Below are positions 18,870 to 27,138 of a stretch of 64,000 nt of DNA, one piece after another. The translations under genes and the position numbers were made by a program. The stretch covers positions 1,178,001 to 1,242,000 of the forward strand of contig NC_016620.1 of NCBI RefSeq assembly GCF_000210915.2. The letters run 5' to 3'. The notes under the pieces are model-generated. The model was given only the letters and a program-made list of their open reading frames with translations. It made no database searches and was not told where the DNA came from. Source of the stretch: Halobacteriovorax marinus SJ. Lineage in GTDB: Bacteria > Bdellovibrionota > Bacteriovoracia > Bacteriovoracales > Bacteriovoracaceae. Numbering within the stretch: the stretch's first letter is position 1; each line of letters opens with the position of its first letter.

Positions 18870-19217
18870 TTAGATGATTTTATTGAGGTCTTCTGGTGGT
18901 CTGCCGATGATGGCCTTCTTCTTATTTACAAGAATCGGTCTCTCTAAGAGAGCAGGATTTTCAGAAATAATTTTGGCCCAATCTTTTTTAGATTTTTCAT
19001 CAGTTTTAGAAAGACCTAATTCTTTGAAAAGACTATCTTTTATTCTGATTAGACCTTGAAGTGGCTCAACACTTAATTTTTCCATAAGATCTAGAATCTC
19101 TTTTTGAGTAAGCCCTTCTTTTAAGTATTCTTTAATAGTTGGTTCAATGCCTTGTTCGTTTAATAATTGTAGCCCTTGTCGTGATTTACTACATCTTGGG
19201 TTGTGGTAATAAAGCAT
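18870..19217 (-). CDS. ArsC/YfgD-like thioredoxin-fold reductase
   Basis: This small cytosolic protein belongs to the ArsC family of glutaredoxin-like arsenate reductases. The N-terminal motif YYHNPRCSKSR carries the single active-site Cys (about residue 9); downstream blocks LLERPILV and GRPPEDL near the end are typical. Length 115 matches the YfgD branch (about 119) better than classical ArsC (about 141), and no ars operon is present, so true arsenate reduction is uncertain. The ribosome site AAGGAGAAA precedes the ATG. It is followed on the same strand by a strong hairpin and preceded by the barrel gene 11 bases upstream, so the three minus-strand genes 18870-20600 may be one transcript. 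Confidence 0.88.
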   Translation of the reverse strand: MLYYHNPRCSKSRQGLQLLNEQGIEPTIKEYLKEGLTQKEILDLMEKLSVEPLQGLIRIKDSLFKELGLSKTDEKSKKDWAKIISENPALLERPILVNKKKAIIGRPPEDLNKII

Positions 19218-19228
19218 AGATTTTCTCC

Positions 19229-19939
19229 TTAAAATAAAACTATTCCCATACTAAAGATAAGTGCTTCAGAGGCCACATCTTTCTTGGCCTCGGCTGTACT
19301 GAGAATATTTGTCTTTGTACTATCTGTAGTATCTACTAGGTAAGATTTAACTGAGTAGAGTCGCACATAGGTAATATCAAAGTAAACAGGATGCATATCT
19401 TTTGTCGGAAGATGTTCTTCGATACCAATTCCAACTCCGAAACCTACCGTATCATAAGTGAGTTTAAACTTTTTTCCGGCATAAGGAGTGCTGGAAGTGA
19501 AGTCTTTTAAGCGTATTGTTTGCTGGGACCAAATAGGCCCAAGTCCAACGGCAAATCTCCAACTCTTTAAAGGCGACCATGGTATGAAGTATCTAACGTT
19601 GGGGCTTACCATTAAGTTTTGATAGTTACCACTTCCAAGAAAATCATTTTGGTTAACGACGAAAGCAAGTTTTTCAACTTTTCCAAATGATATGGAAGAG
19701 CTTGCTGTGAGCTCAAATCTTTTCCAGCGATAGCCAAAGTGCGTATTAAACCCAAAGCCTCCAAAGTAGTTATGGCCTTGAATTTCTTTTTCATCATCGT
19801 CATCATCATCGTCTTTTTCAAAAACTCCAATGCGATTAATTGAAAGGTTAAGTCCTGACTTTAAAAAGAATTCATTTTCAAAAGCAAATGTGCCCCTGAG
19901 GGAAGAGATGAATACGAGGATTGCTATTAATACTCTCAT
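19229..19939 (-). CDS. Outer-membrane beta-barrel protein, unknown family
   Basis: The protein has a signal peptide (to about residue 19, TFA|FEN), then strand-like alternating sequence through to a C-terminal Phe (SMGIVLF), as in outer-membrane barrels of about eight to ten strands. A run of seven aspartates followed by EKE at about residue 43 lies where a first external loop would be. Its start codon lies immediately after the stop of the DUF3943-like gene, so the two are co-transcribed. I cannot name a family or ligand; the acidic loop could bind a cation. Confidence 0.7.
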   Translation of the reverse strand: MRVLIAILVFISSLRGTFAFENEFFLKSGLNLSINRIGVFEKDDDDDDDEKEIQGHNYFGGFGFNTHFGYRWKRFELTASSSISFGKVEKLAFVVNQNDFLGSGNYQNLMVSPNVRYFIPWSPLKSWRFAVGLGPIWSQQTIRLKDFTSSTPYAGKKFKLTYDTVGFGVGIGIEEHLPTKDMHPVYFDITYVRLYSVKSYLVDTTDSTKTNILSTAEAKKDVASEALIFSMGIVLF

Positions 19940-19940
19940 C

Positions 19941-20600
19941 TTAAAAATCCATAGAGAAGTGTAGGCCTACTCTATCTCTTCCATTATAAGTAGGCATAAG
20001 TTGAATTTTTCCTTCATAGAACCAAAATAGAGTTGAAGGGTTGATGAGGTGACCAAGAACTTTTCCAAAAATATTTCCAGTATTAAGTAAGTAGAGAGAC
20101 AGGTTCTCAATACCGACACCCATAACGGATCCTAAAATAGGTGTTTGATAGAGATCCTGTATACTGGCAGGCTCGGTGTAGATTTCAACTGTAAACTCAA
20201 AGAGCGTACTAGATATAAAGGCCATCGTAAGTGAGTCTATTCGGCTGTAGCCATTAGCGCGATAATAGAGAAAGAGTTGTGAACCAGAGAGAGGGTGTAC
20301 GATCCAATTCCAAAAAGGCTCATCTTGATCAAAGACCAATCGTCCAAAATTTCTCTTATACTTTCTAAAACTACCATCGTTAAAAAATGTATCTGGCTGA
20401 GTTAGGGGATAGACAAGCCACGTAATTCCATAGACTACAGAGAGATGCATAAGGTTTTCACTCTGGGTATGATCTCTATCAATATATGTATATTGATATT
20501 TCTTTTGTCTGCTAAGTGAGTAGTCTGTGTTATCAACAGAGGGAGCTTCACTGGCGTAGAGTGACTGTATTAAAAATATAGTAATGAGTATGAACTTCAT
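19941..20600 (-). CDS. DUF3943-like exported membrane-associated protein
   Basis: A signal peptide (MKFILITIFLIQSLYA) starts at ATG 20600; a TTG codon directly before it could also serve. The body has the pattern of DUF3943: WNWIVHPLSGSQLFLYYRANGYS at about 98-120, then SSTLFEFTVEIYTEPASIQDLYQTPILGS, with conserved HP, Arg and the E-x-x-E-P-S-x-x-D series. The last residues (GLHFSMDF) end in Phe, which suggests an outer-membrane location. DUF3943 proteins have no assigned function. It overlaps nothing and is followed after one base by the barrel gene, which suggests that both act together at the outer membrane. Confidence 0.72.
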   Translation of the reverse strand: MKFILITIFLIQSLYASEAPSVDNTDYSLSRQKKYQYTYIDRDHTQSENLMHLSVVYGITWLVYPLTQPDTFFNDGSFRKYKRNFGRLVFDQDEPFWNWIVHPLSGSQLFLYYRANGYSRIDSLTMAFISSTLFEFTVEIYTEPASIQDLYQTPILGSVMGVGIENLSLYLLNTGNIFGKVLGHLINPSTLFWFYEGKIQLMPTYNGRDRVGLHFSMDF

Positions 20601-20677
20601 CAATTTGCTACTTTATTTGGTTTGTTGCTTTTGATACCATGTGAAGCCCATTTTAAAAACATATTAAGGTAAATTTT

Positions 20678-21571
20678 ATGCTTGAAAATCTTAAACAAAA
20701 CTTTGTGGACCATGTGCGTCACTTGCAGAATCTAATAACTGAGGAAATTAAGAAAATTGATCCTTCAATTGAGATTATAGAGGACAATTGGAAGAGAAAA
20801 GACTTCAACGATAACGATGGTGGGGGCGGTATTACAAGGGCCTTTCAAGGTGAAGTCATAGAGAATGCCGGTGTTAATACTTCTGTTGTATACGGTGCAA
20901 TCGCTCCAGACTTTGCAAAGAAGATTGGCAGTACAAATGAGACTATGTGGGCAACGGGAATCTCACTTATTATTCATCCTAGAAATCCTAAGGTTCCTAC
21001 TACGCATGCCAATTTTAGAATGATTCAAGCTGGCGATAAATTCTGGTTCGGTGGTGGTGCTGACTTAACTCCTTACTATCCTCATACTGAGGACTTTAAG
21101 TACTTTCACCAAGTTTGGGCCGATGCTTGTAAACCTTATGGGAATTATGAAGAGTTTAAAGTTAAGTGTGATAATTACTTTGTAAATAAACATAGAGAAA
21201 ATGAAATGAGAGGAGTGGGAGGAATTTTCTTTGACCACTTCAACACTGGAGATACGGAGAGTGATTTGGCGATGGTTAAAGATCTTTCAAATTACTTTAT
21301 AAAGTCTTTCTTTCCAATTGTTGAAAAGAGAGTAAACGAAGACTTCACTGCTGAGGACGAAGACTTTCAACTTCATAGACGTGGTCGTTATGTTGAGTTC
21401 AACCTTCTTCACGATAGAGGAACAATGTTCGGTCTCCAAAGTAATGGTAGAACTGACTCTATTCTTATTTCGCTTCCAGGGCGTGTGAAGTACAGCTATA
21501 AGTATGCGCCAAAAGATGGATCTCCCCATGCGGAAATGATGAAGTATTACTACCCAATGAACTGGGTTTAA
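20678..21571 (+). CDS. hemF: Oxygen-dependent coproporphyrinogen III oxidase
   Basis: HemF decarboxylates coproporphyrinogen III to protoporphyrinogen IX with molecular oxygen in heme synthesis; it is a cytosolic dimer. Conserved family blocks are clear: HANFRMIQ, WFGGGADLTPYYPH (about 127-140), GVGGIFFDHF (about 180-189) and RRGRYVEFNLLHDRGTMFGLQSNGR (split here by eye into the RGRYVEFNLL and DRGTMFGL cores). Length 297 matches E. coli HemF (299). The ribosome site TAAGGTAA precedes the ATG. It stands as a single gene with its own terminator and shows that the organism makes heme aerobically, which fits the many c-type cytochromes here. Confidence 0.96.
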   Translation: MLENLKQNFVDHVRHLQNLITEEIKKIDPSIEIIEDNWKRKDFNDNDGGGGITRAFQGEVIENAGVNTSVVYGAIAPDFAKKIGSTNETMWATGISLIIHPRNPKVPTTHANFRMIQAGDKFWFGGGADLTPYYPHTEDFKYFHQVWADACKPYGNYEEFKVKCDNYFVNKHRENEMRGVGGIFFDHFNTGDTESDLAMVKDLSNYFIKSFFPIVEKRVNEDFTAEDEDFQLHRRGRYVEFNLLHDRGTMFGLQSNGRTDSILISLPGRVKYSYKYAPKDGSPHAEMMKYYYPMNWV

Positions 21572-21587
21572 TCTCTCTTAAAGAATC

Positions 21588-21617
21588 AGGGTGTTCTTGT
21601 CTTAGAGCACTCTTTTT
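21588..21617 (+). terminator. hemF terminator
   Basis: A 10-base stem (AGGGTGTTCT with AGAGCACTCT, two G-U pairs) and a six-base loop, followed by TTTT, starting 17 bases after the hemF stop. Confidence 0.8.
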
Positions 21618-21636
21618 AACCTTTCCAGTGAATCGC

Positions 21637-21659
21637 TGCCAGAGTGTCGTCTTCTGGCA
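21637..21659. other. Second hairpin after hemF
   Basis: TGCCAGA and TCTGGCA form a perfect 7-base stem around a 9-base loop. No T-run follows on the plus strand, so it is not a normal terminator; it could be a processing or back-up element. The rest of the gap to 21826 is AT-rich with no gene that I can support. Confidence 0.45.
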
Positions 21660-21825
21660 TATATTATAAAACCTCCTAAAATTATTTACTAAATACGCCA
21701 ATAAATTGTGGGTATATATTTATACTTTTTTTATGTAATTTTGATATCTTAGAAATATTCTTATGAATACCCTATAGTTTTGCTTAGAATTGCCGATATA
21801 TAAATGTAATTAAATAAGGTGAACT

Positions 21826-23022
21826 GTGAGAAATTTACTAGCATTATTTTTAACTCTTTTTCTTTTCTCAGCTTCGGGACAAGAGAACTTCGGTATCAAG
21901 GGAAAAGTCGATAGACTTGTGAGTAGAAAGATAACAGAGATTTACTCTAAAGAAGTTATCAATAGAGTTGAGAGCTATAATAAACTAAGACATACACCTG
22001 CAAAGTATTTTGAACAAATCGGAATGGGACCTGCTGCCGTAGAGTCCTTTCTTAAGGCCTTTCCAGAATCTAAAACAAGAAGTTTACCTGAGTTGATCAT
22101 TAGAGAGTCGGGAATTCTTATTTTAAGAGATAGAGGAAATGTTGTGAAGTTCTCTTTTAAGAGTTTGTCCAAGAGAGAGGTCTATATCAATGGTGTAAAA
22201 GTAAATACACCTAAAATGGTCAACTCTGACTTAGATCAATTCTTTAAAGAATTTAATCAAAATATGTACGAAGCCTTTCACAAGAAAGTAAGTTTTATAG
22301 ATGTATTATCTAATATCTTTATTCAAAGCGTTTATGCTCAAGAGTCAGATTACTTACAACTTCCTGATGGAAAGGAAGTTCCTCACTACCGCAGAAAAGG
22401 CTATGATAAAACTAAAAAACCTCTTCTAAGTCTCTATAAAAATGACAATTTAGATTATAATGTCAATCAAACAAATCAAGTTCTACTAGCTTCTATTATG
22501 GCAATCTCTGCTGACTTAGAACTAAATGATATGGCCAATTATAGAAATAAGAAGGTGAACCTACCTGCTAACTTAAAGAAGCTTTATAAGAAAATTGAGA
22601 GTCTCGCAAATACATGTCACTCTGAAAGCGTTTCTACAAAAGGTAAGTTTGTAGAGGGTAGTGAAGCGACAAAAATGCTTACTGCTCTTGATAGAGTAAA
22701 TGAAAGAATTAATCGCTTAGAAAATATGTCAACTCTTTGGTGGCAAGAACTCGATGAGCTGGTTTGGAATAGAACATCATTCCACTTTGATCCAGATTCC
22801 AAATCGTATGAGATTTGTAAAGTTGAGAGGATTAAAGAGATTCATTACGATAGAAATCTTTGCGAAAATATGGATAAGATTACAGATTGTCTTGTGGCCT
22901 TTAGAAGTAGTGGACGTGTAAACGAGAAAACGCTTACAGACGATCAAATGGACTTATTGCTAGAGAACCCTGCCGGTCGTGACTATGGTCAAGACGATGT
23001 CCTAAGATGGATTCAAAAATAA
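21826..23022 (+). CDS. Secreted protein, first copy of a tandem paralogous pair
   Basis: I do not recognise the family. Translation starts at GTG (AAGGTGA before it) and gives a signal peptide (SASGQ|ENFG). The mature protein is 380 residues, helical and charged. The C-terminal half shares long identical stretches with the next gene: DYNVNQT, NDMANYRNKK, LDRVNERINRLENMSTLWW, FDPDSKSY and TLTDDQMDLLLEN. It has cysteines at about 261, 327, 345 and 354, positions shared with the paralogue, which suggests disulfides in an exported fold. A short extra region around residues 160-172 ends AYAQ, similar to a second cleavage-like site. Function unknown; the pair may form a complex or be alternates. 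Confidence 0.8.
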   Translation: MRNLLALFLTLFLFSASGQENFGIKGKVDRLVSRKITEIYSKEVINRVESYNKLRHTPAKYFEQIGMGPAAVESFLKAFPESKTRSLPELIIRESGILILRDRGNVVKFSFKSLSKREVYINGVKVNTPKMVNSDLDQFFKEFNQNMYEAFHKKVSFIDVLSNIFIQSVYAQESDYLQLPDGKEVPHYRRKGYDKTKKPLLSLYKNDNLDYNVNQTNQVLLASIMAISADLELNDMANYRNKKVNLPANLKKLYKKIESLANTCHSESVSTKGKFVEGSEATKMLTALDRVNERINRLENMSTLWWQELDELVWNRTSFHFDPDSKSYEICKVERIKEIHYDRNLCENMDKITDCLVAFRSSGRVNEKTLTDDQMDLLLENPAGRDYGQDDVLRWIQK

Positions 23023-23058
23023 TAAAGAAAAATTAATTAATGTATATTTTAGTTCTTT

Positions 23059-23081
23059 CGATAAGTTAGGTAAACTTATCG
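23059..23081 (+). other. Hairpin next to the ribosome site of the second paralogue
   Basis: CGATAAGTT and AACTTATCG form an exact 9-base stem with a 5-base loop AGGTA. Its right arm ends on the first base of the ribosome site GGGAGAG. No T-run follows, so it is better read as an mRNA structure than as a terminator. Confidence 0.6.
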
Positions 23082-23091
23082 GGAGAGTTCA

Positions 23092-24312
23092 ATGAAGTTT
23101 CTAATAACTCTTTTTCTTCTAGTGTCACAAGTCAATGCACAAGAAAACTTTGGAATAGAAGAGAAAGTAAATTCAGTGGCCAAGAGAGGGGTTCGAAGAA
23201 TCCTTGTTCAAGATTTTATCGCTAAGCTTGAGAAGTTTAGAAGCCATGAAAATAAACCAAAAGAATACTATGAGTCTCTTGGTTTAAATAAAAGAGAACT
23301 CGGTTTACTTCTTGGGTCTACTCCTAGTGTACTCAAGAATAGTTTGCCGAAAATGTCTTTAACAAAAAGTGGAATTATCACGTTTACATATAAGAATAAG
23401 ACAGCTTCTTTTTCTATTGATGATTTAAATAAACATCAAATTCGTATAGAGGGGAGAGTTGTCGCTCTTCCAAGTTATGAGATAAAAGAATTTGATAAGT
23501 ATATTCTTGCTTTTCATAAGAATATTGCAAAGGCTTTTCCTAAGAAAGTTTCGCTCTTGAATCTCTTTAATGAATTATTTTTGATTCAATCTGCTAGTGC
23601 CCAATATTATTCAGCTGAAGAAATGTCGGGAGAGGAATATTTAAATCTTCCCGATGGAAAAGAAGTTCCACATTTCCCAAGAAAAGGTTGGGAGAAGGAT
23701 AAGCCAGAGATAAGATCATTGTATGAGAATAGTAATTTAGATTACAATGTAAATCAAACACTTCAAGTCCTTACCGTTGCGATAATGGCCATTTCTGTTG
23801 ATTTAGGACTAAACGATATGGCAAATTATAGAAATAAGAAGAAAAACTTACCGGAAAATCTTAAAAAATTTTATAAGAGAATTGATGAGATGGCGACGAC
23901 TTGTGATAAGGAGAAGCTAGAGACTAATGGGAAATTTAGAGAGGGAAGTGATGCGACCAATATGCTTATTGCTCTTGATCGAGTAAATGAGCGAATTAAT
24001 CGCTTAGAGAATATGTCAACTCTTTGGTGGAATGAACTCAATCCACTTTTGTGGAATCATACTTCATTTAGATTTGATCCTGATTCAAAATCTTATAATA
24101 TTTGTCTTGTGAAGAGAATTAAAGAAATTTATCACGATCCAAAACTATGTGATAATTTAGATAAGATTACTAAGTGCCTGATCGCCTTTAGAAGTAGTGG
24201 AAGAGTGATAGATAAAACTCTCACAGACGATCAAATGGATCTCTTACTTGAAAATTACGGTGGGAGAGACTATGGTGAGAAAGATATTCTTAGATGGATG
24301 AATGAAAAATAA
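23092..24312 (+). CDS. Secreted protein, second copy of the tandem pair
   Basis: This is the paralogue of the gene just upstream. A signal peptide (to about residue 17, VNAQ|ENFG) again precedes the sequence ENFGI. The N-terminal half is diverged from the first copy but can be aligned through its whole length (for example PKEYYESLGL against PAKYFEQIGM). The C-terminal half is strongly conserved, including RNKKKNLP, RLENMSTLWW, DPDSKSY and SSGRV. Four cysteines match those of copy one. A QSASAQYY segment at about residue 165 parallels the QSVYAQ segment of copy one. The gene is followed by a strong terminator, so the pair forms a two-gene unit. No known function. Confidence 0.8.
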   Translation: MKFLITLFLLVSQVNAQENFGIEEKVNSVAKRGVRRILVQDFIAKLEKFRSHENKPKEYYESLGLNKRELGLLLGSTPSVLKNSLPKMSLTKSGIITFTYKNKTASFSIDDLNKHQIRIEGRVVALPSYEIKEFDKYILAFHKNIAKAFPKKVSLLNLFNELFLIQSASAQYYSAEEMSGEEYLNLPDGKEVPHFPRKGWEKDKPEIRSLYENSNLDYNVNQTLQVLTVAIMAISVDLGLNDMANYRNKKKNLPENLKKFYKRIDEMATTCDKEKLETNGKFREGSDATNMLIALDRVNERINRLENMSTLWWNELNPLLWNHTSFRFDPDSKSYNICLVKRIKEIYHDPKLCDNLDKITKCLIAFRSSGRVIDKTLTDDQMDLLLENYGGRDYGEKDILRWMNEK

Positions 24313-24324
24313 CTTTAAATTCTA

Positions 24325-24350
24325 GGCCAGATTTCTTCTGGCCTTTTTTT
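24325..24350 (+). terminator. Terminator of the tandem pair
   Basis: GGCCAGA and TCTGGCC stem with a 5-base loop, followed by seven T. It begins 13 bases after the second paralogue's stop. Confidence 0.9.
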
Positions 24351-24519
24351 GCCTCAAATTTGTGGCTATAAACTGATCTCTATATAATCACAATTTTAAT
24401 TACTTATCTAATGCTTTAAGAATTAGTTTAGAGTCAGCTCCAGTGTCATCTAATATATACTAAAGAGATATACTCAAGTATCCGAGAAGCATAGAAAGTA
24501 TTTTTAAAATAGGTAATGA

Positions 24520-27087
24520 ATGAAAATAATTATGAAAAACACGCTGCTCTTTCTTGCTTTTATTCTTAGCTTAGATTCAACTCTAGCGCTGCCATATTCT
24601 ACAGAACGTGGAATACAACTCTACACTGAAGTTCCAGAAAATTTCTATAGCTCTAACGCTAAGAGATGTCTTGAAGAGGCCAATAAGAAAGGCACAATGA
24701 GTGAATTAGATCAAAAACTAGGATGCTCTAATCACGAAACTGCGGAGAAGATTTGTTCATGTGTTGATATGCTCTTTGACGAGGATCAGGTTAAGCAGTA
24801 CCTAGAGAGTCCAGGCGTTGCAAATCTATCAAATATGATTGAAGGGAGTAAGAGCTTTGAATTAGAAAGGCTGACGCCGCATAGTTTAATGGTTAGTGAC
24901 GTGAATGATATAAATATGATCTATGAAGAGATGGGTGTTGGAGCATGCTCTTTTGGATCAAATGATCCTTTCTTTGAAAAAGTAGGAAATAAGTTCATTG
25001 GTCATAGAGACAGCCTCAAGAAGCAAGCTCTCGCTAGAGAAGATTTAAATAGACAGCATCAAATTTTCAATAGGGAGCTAAAAAGACTTGGAAAGAGTAA
25101 TCCTTCAAGAGATGAAATCTTTGAACTCTCTAAGATTGTAAGCGCGGAAAGTGGAAAAGACTTCTTCTTAGAGAGAAGAATTAATGAGCTTAGAAGTTTT
25201 GATGTTCACGATGAAGATACAACTGCTAAGAATGATATTAGACTTCAAATTATTAATGAGTATATCTCTTTTCACCAACATGAAATAACGAGAGGAGTTG
25301 ACTCTGATGAATTTCAAATTGATAAAGTGTCTAGAAATGTAACTAAGGAGAGTGGACGAGAAGGTTGTAGAAATCTTCTATCCTATGTTTCGGTTAAAAA
25401 AGAAGAAGATCAAGAAAAGAAGATCTTAGAGTTTTTCTCAAACTTTTTTCCAGATAGCTACTTAGATAAGGCCGTAGATGAACAAGATAGAGCGGAGAGG
25501 CTTAATGATATTCAAACGCGAAATAATGGATTAGATGCAATTCTATCTATGCGCCAGACTCCAGAGTTTAAAAAAGATATTCTTTATTGCAGTAAGTATA
25601 ATCAATTTAAAGAGAAAATGAGAGAGATCTCAGAGAATGAAGAATTAAAGAAAGCGCTAGTTGAACTTGAATCTTTAAAAGATAACACTCTACTTAATAT
25701 TCTCTCCAGAGCTTCTTCATCTGAAGATCAAGAAATTAAAGATGTACTTGAGAAAATTGAAAATCTAGAAAATGAAATCATGGCAAAATTTAATATGCCA
25801 AATAAAGAAGAGCTTCAAAAAGCACTTATGGCCTTTAAGTTTTGGAAAGTTGATAAAGGTGTAAAAACTGTTGTCTCTGAAGATGGTACACTCGCTCTAG
25901 AGACTAGCTCTAGACCAAATGGGGGGCGCCGCTCATTATCTGATAGAATGAATGATCGTACACGTACCATTAGAAACTCTAAAAGAGTTGCGAGATATGT
26001 TGCAAATCCATCATCTTTATCGGTAGCTGGTTCAAATAATAATAGCAGTAATACAGCAGTCGGTAGCCGTAAAAGCCCTAGACCAAGTTCTAGTAGAGGA
26101 AATAATGTAAGAGGGGCAACGGCTCAGGTCAATAGTGATATGAGAAATTCTACAAGAAGTGATAACTATTTTAATAGAGGGCAGAATACTTCTCAGGGCC
26201 GATCGATGCAAAACTCTCTATCTCGTAGCGAGGAGAGAAGTGGAAGAAGCTTTTCAAATGGTGAGAGCGAAGATCAGTCATATGAAGATTTTCTTGCCAA
26301 TAGAATTGAGAAGCTTAAAAGAGATAAACTTTCAACAGAGAAAGAACTCAGTGATGAGCTAGCAAGTACAAAAGAGAGTCTTGAATTAGCAAAGCTTAGA
26401 GAAGAGTTAAGAAAACAAAGTGAAGAGATTGCTAAATTAACTAAGAAAAAAGAAGAGGTTTCTAATTCTATTGTAGAAGCTCCTTCTACGATTTCTAGAC
26501 CTGACCCATCTTCATTTAAGTCACCTCTAGCGTCAGCACTTGATAAAGCCTATGGGGCAAAATCGAATCCTGAAGATATTGTCGCTAGAGGAGGAGATAG
26601 TGCAGCCTCAAGAGCAACAGCTGCTAATGCAAGCTATTCAGCGCCTGTAGAGGGAGCATCTCAAGGAAGCTCTTCTAGTAGTTCTTCTTCTAACTCTAGT
26701 TCTGCTTCACAGTCCGATGATGGTTCCTCAGTTTCTGGAATCAGTCTTTCTTCTCTTAGAAGTATTGGTGAGGATGTACAGGTAATCGATAATACAAGTC
26801 TTGGTGAGATTAGACCTATTATGGTCGATGCTTCTTTTGCTGAATTATCAGAGGAAGAGAAGAGATTAAAAATTGAAGAACTTCTAGAAACTACACCTGA
26901 AGATGAAGTTTATATAGAATTTCCAGATGGGAAAGTTTTAAAGTTTTCGAAAAAAGATGAAGAGAATAGAGCAAAGAAAGTAGATAAGAAAAATGAAGCT
27001 ATTGCTAAAGAATTACTTAGAAATCAAAGAAGAGAGAAGTTCTCTTACGATAGATTAAAAGAAATTATTGACGGAAGTAAGGAATAA
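24520..27087 (+). CDS. Large exported protein with serine-rich and coiled-coil regions (855 residues)
   Basis: I do not recognise it. A signal peptide (residues 1-24, STLA|LPY) opens the protein; ATG at 24520 has AGGTAATGA close before it, and an in-frame ATG at codon 5 is an alternative. Residues ~25-450 are helical and charged with several cysteines near the start (KRC, LGC, KICSC). Residues ~460-590 are disordered, rich in Ser, Arg and Asn. A coiled coil of Lys/Glu/Leu follows (~590-650), then a poly-Ser tract at about 710-735, and finally a charged tail. Such a layout suggests a surface or periplasmic linker. It is a single gene with its own terminator and lies beside the tandem paralogues and a lipoprotein gene. 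Confidence 0.75.
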   Translation: MKIIMKNTLLFLAFILSLDSTLALPYSTERGIQLYTEVPENFYSSNAKRCLEEANKKGTMSELDQKLGCSNHETAEKICSCVDMLFDEDQVKQYLESPGVANLSNMIEGSKSFELERLTPHSLMVSDVNDINMIYEEMGVGACSFGSNDPFFEKVGNKFIGHRDSLKKQALAREDLNRQHQIFNRELKRLGKSNPSRDEIFELSKIVSAESGKDFFLERRINELRSFDVHDEDTTAKNDIRLQIINEYISFHQHEITRGVDSDEFQIDKVSRNVTKESGREGCRNLLSYVSVKKEEDQEKKILEFFSNFFPDSYLDKAVDEQDRAERLNDIQTRNNGLDAILSMRQTPEFKKDILYCSKYNQFKEKMREISENEELKKALVELESLKDNTLLNILSRASSSEDQEIKDVLEKIENLENEIMAKFNMPNKEELQKALMAFKFWKVDKGVKTVVSEDGTLALETSSRPNGGRRSLSDRMNDRTRTIRNSKRVARYVANPSSLSVAGSNNNSSNTAVGSRKSPRPSSSRGNNVRGATAQVNSDMRNSTRSDNYFNRGQNTSQGRSMQNSLSRSEERSGRSFSNGESEDQSYEDFLANRIEKLKRDKLSTEKELSDELASTKESLELAKLREELRKQSEEIAKLTKKKEEVSNSIVEAPSTISRPDPSSFKSPLASALDKAYGAKSNPEDIVARGGDSAASRATAANASYSAPVEGASQGSSSSSSSSNSSSASQSDDGSSVSGISLSSLRSIGEDVQVIDNTSLGEIRPIMVDASFAELSEEEKRLKIEELLETTPEDEVYIEFPDGKVLKFSKKDEENRAKKVDKKNEAIAKELLRNQRREKFSYDRLKEIIDGSKE

Positions 27088-27095
27088 ATAAAAAA

Positions 27096-27115
27096 GCCCT
27101 CATGAAAATGAGGGC
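27096..27115. terminator. Bidirectional terminator between the 855-residue protein and the lipoprotein
   Basis: GCCCTCAT and ATGAGGGC, exact 8-base stem with loop GAAA. T-rich sequence follows on the minus strand (TTTTTATTTATT), and CCTTT on the plus strand. Confidence 0.85.
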
Positions 27116-27138
27116 CCTTTGAGATTATAAAATATTTA

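Noticed and set aside
18870-19217. Arsenic resistance operon
   Set aside because: Only one ArsC-like gene is present, of the shorter YfgD type, with no arsR, arsB or acr3 next to it.
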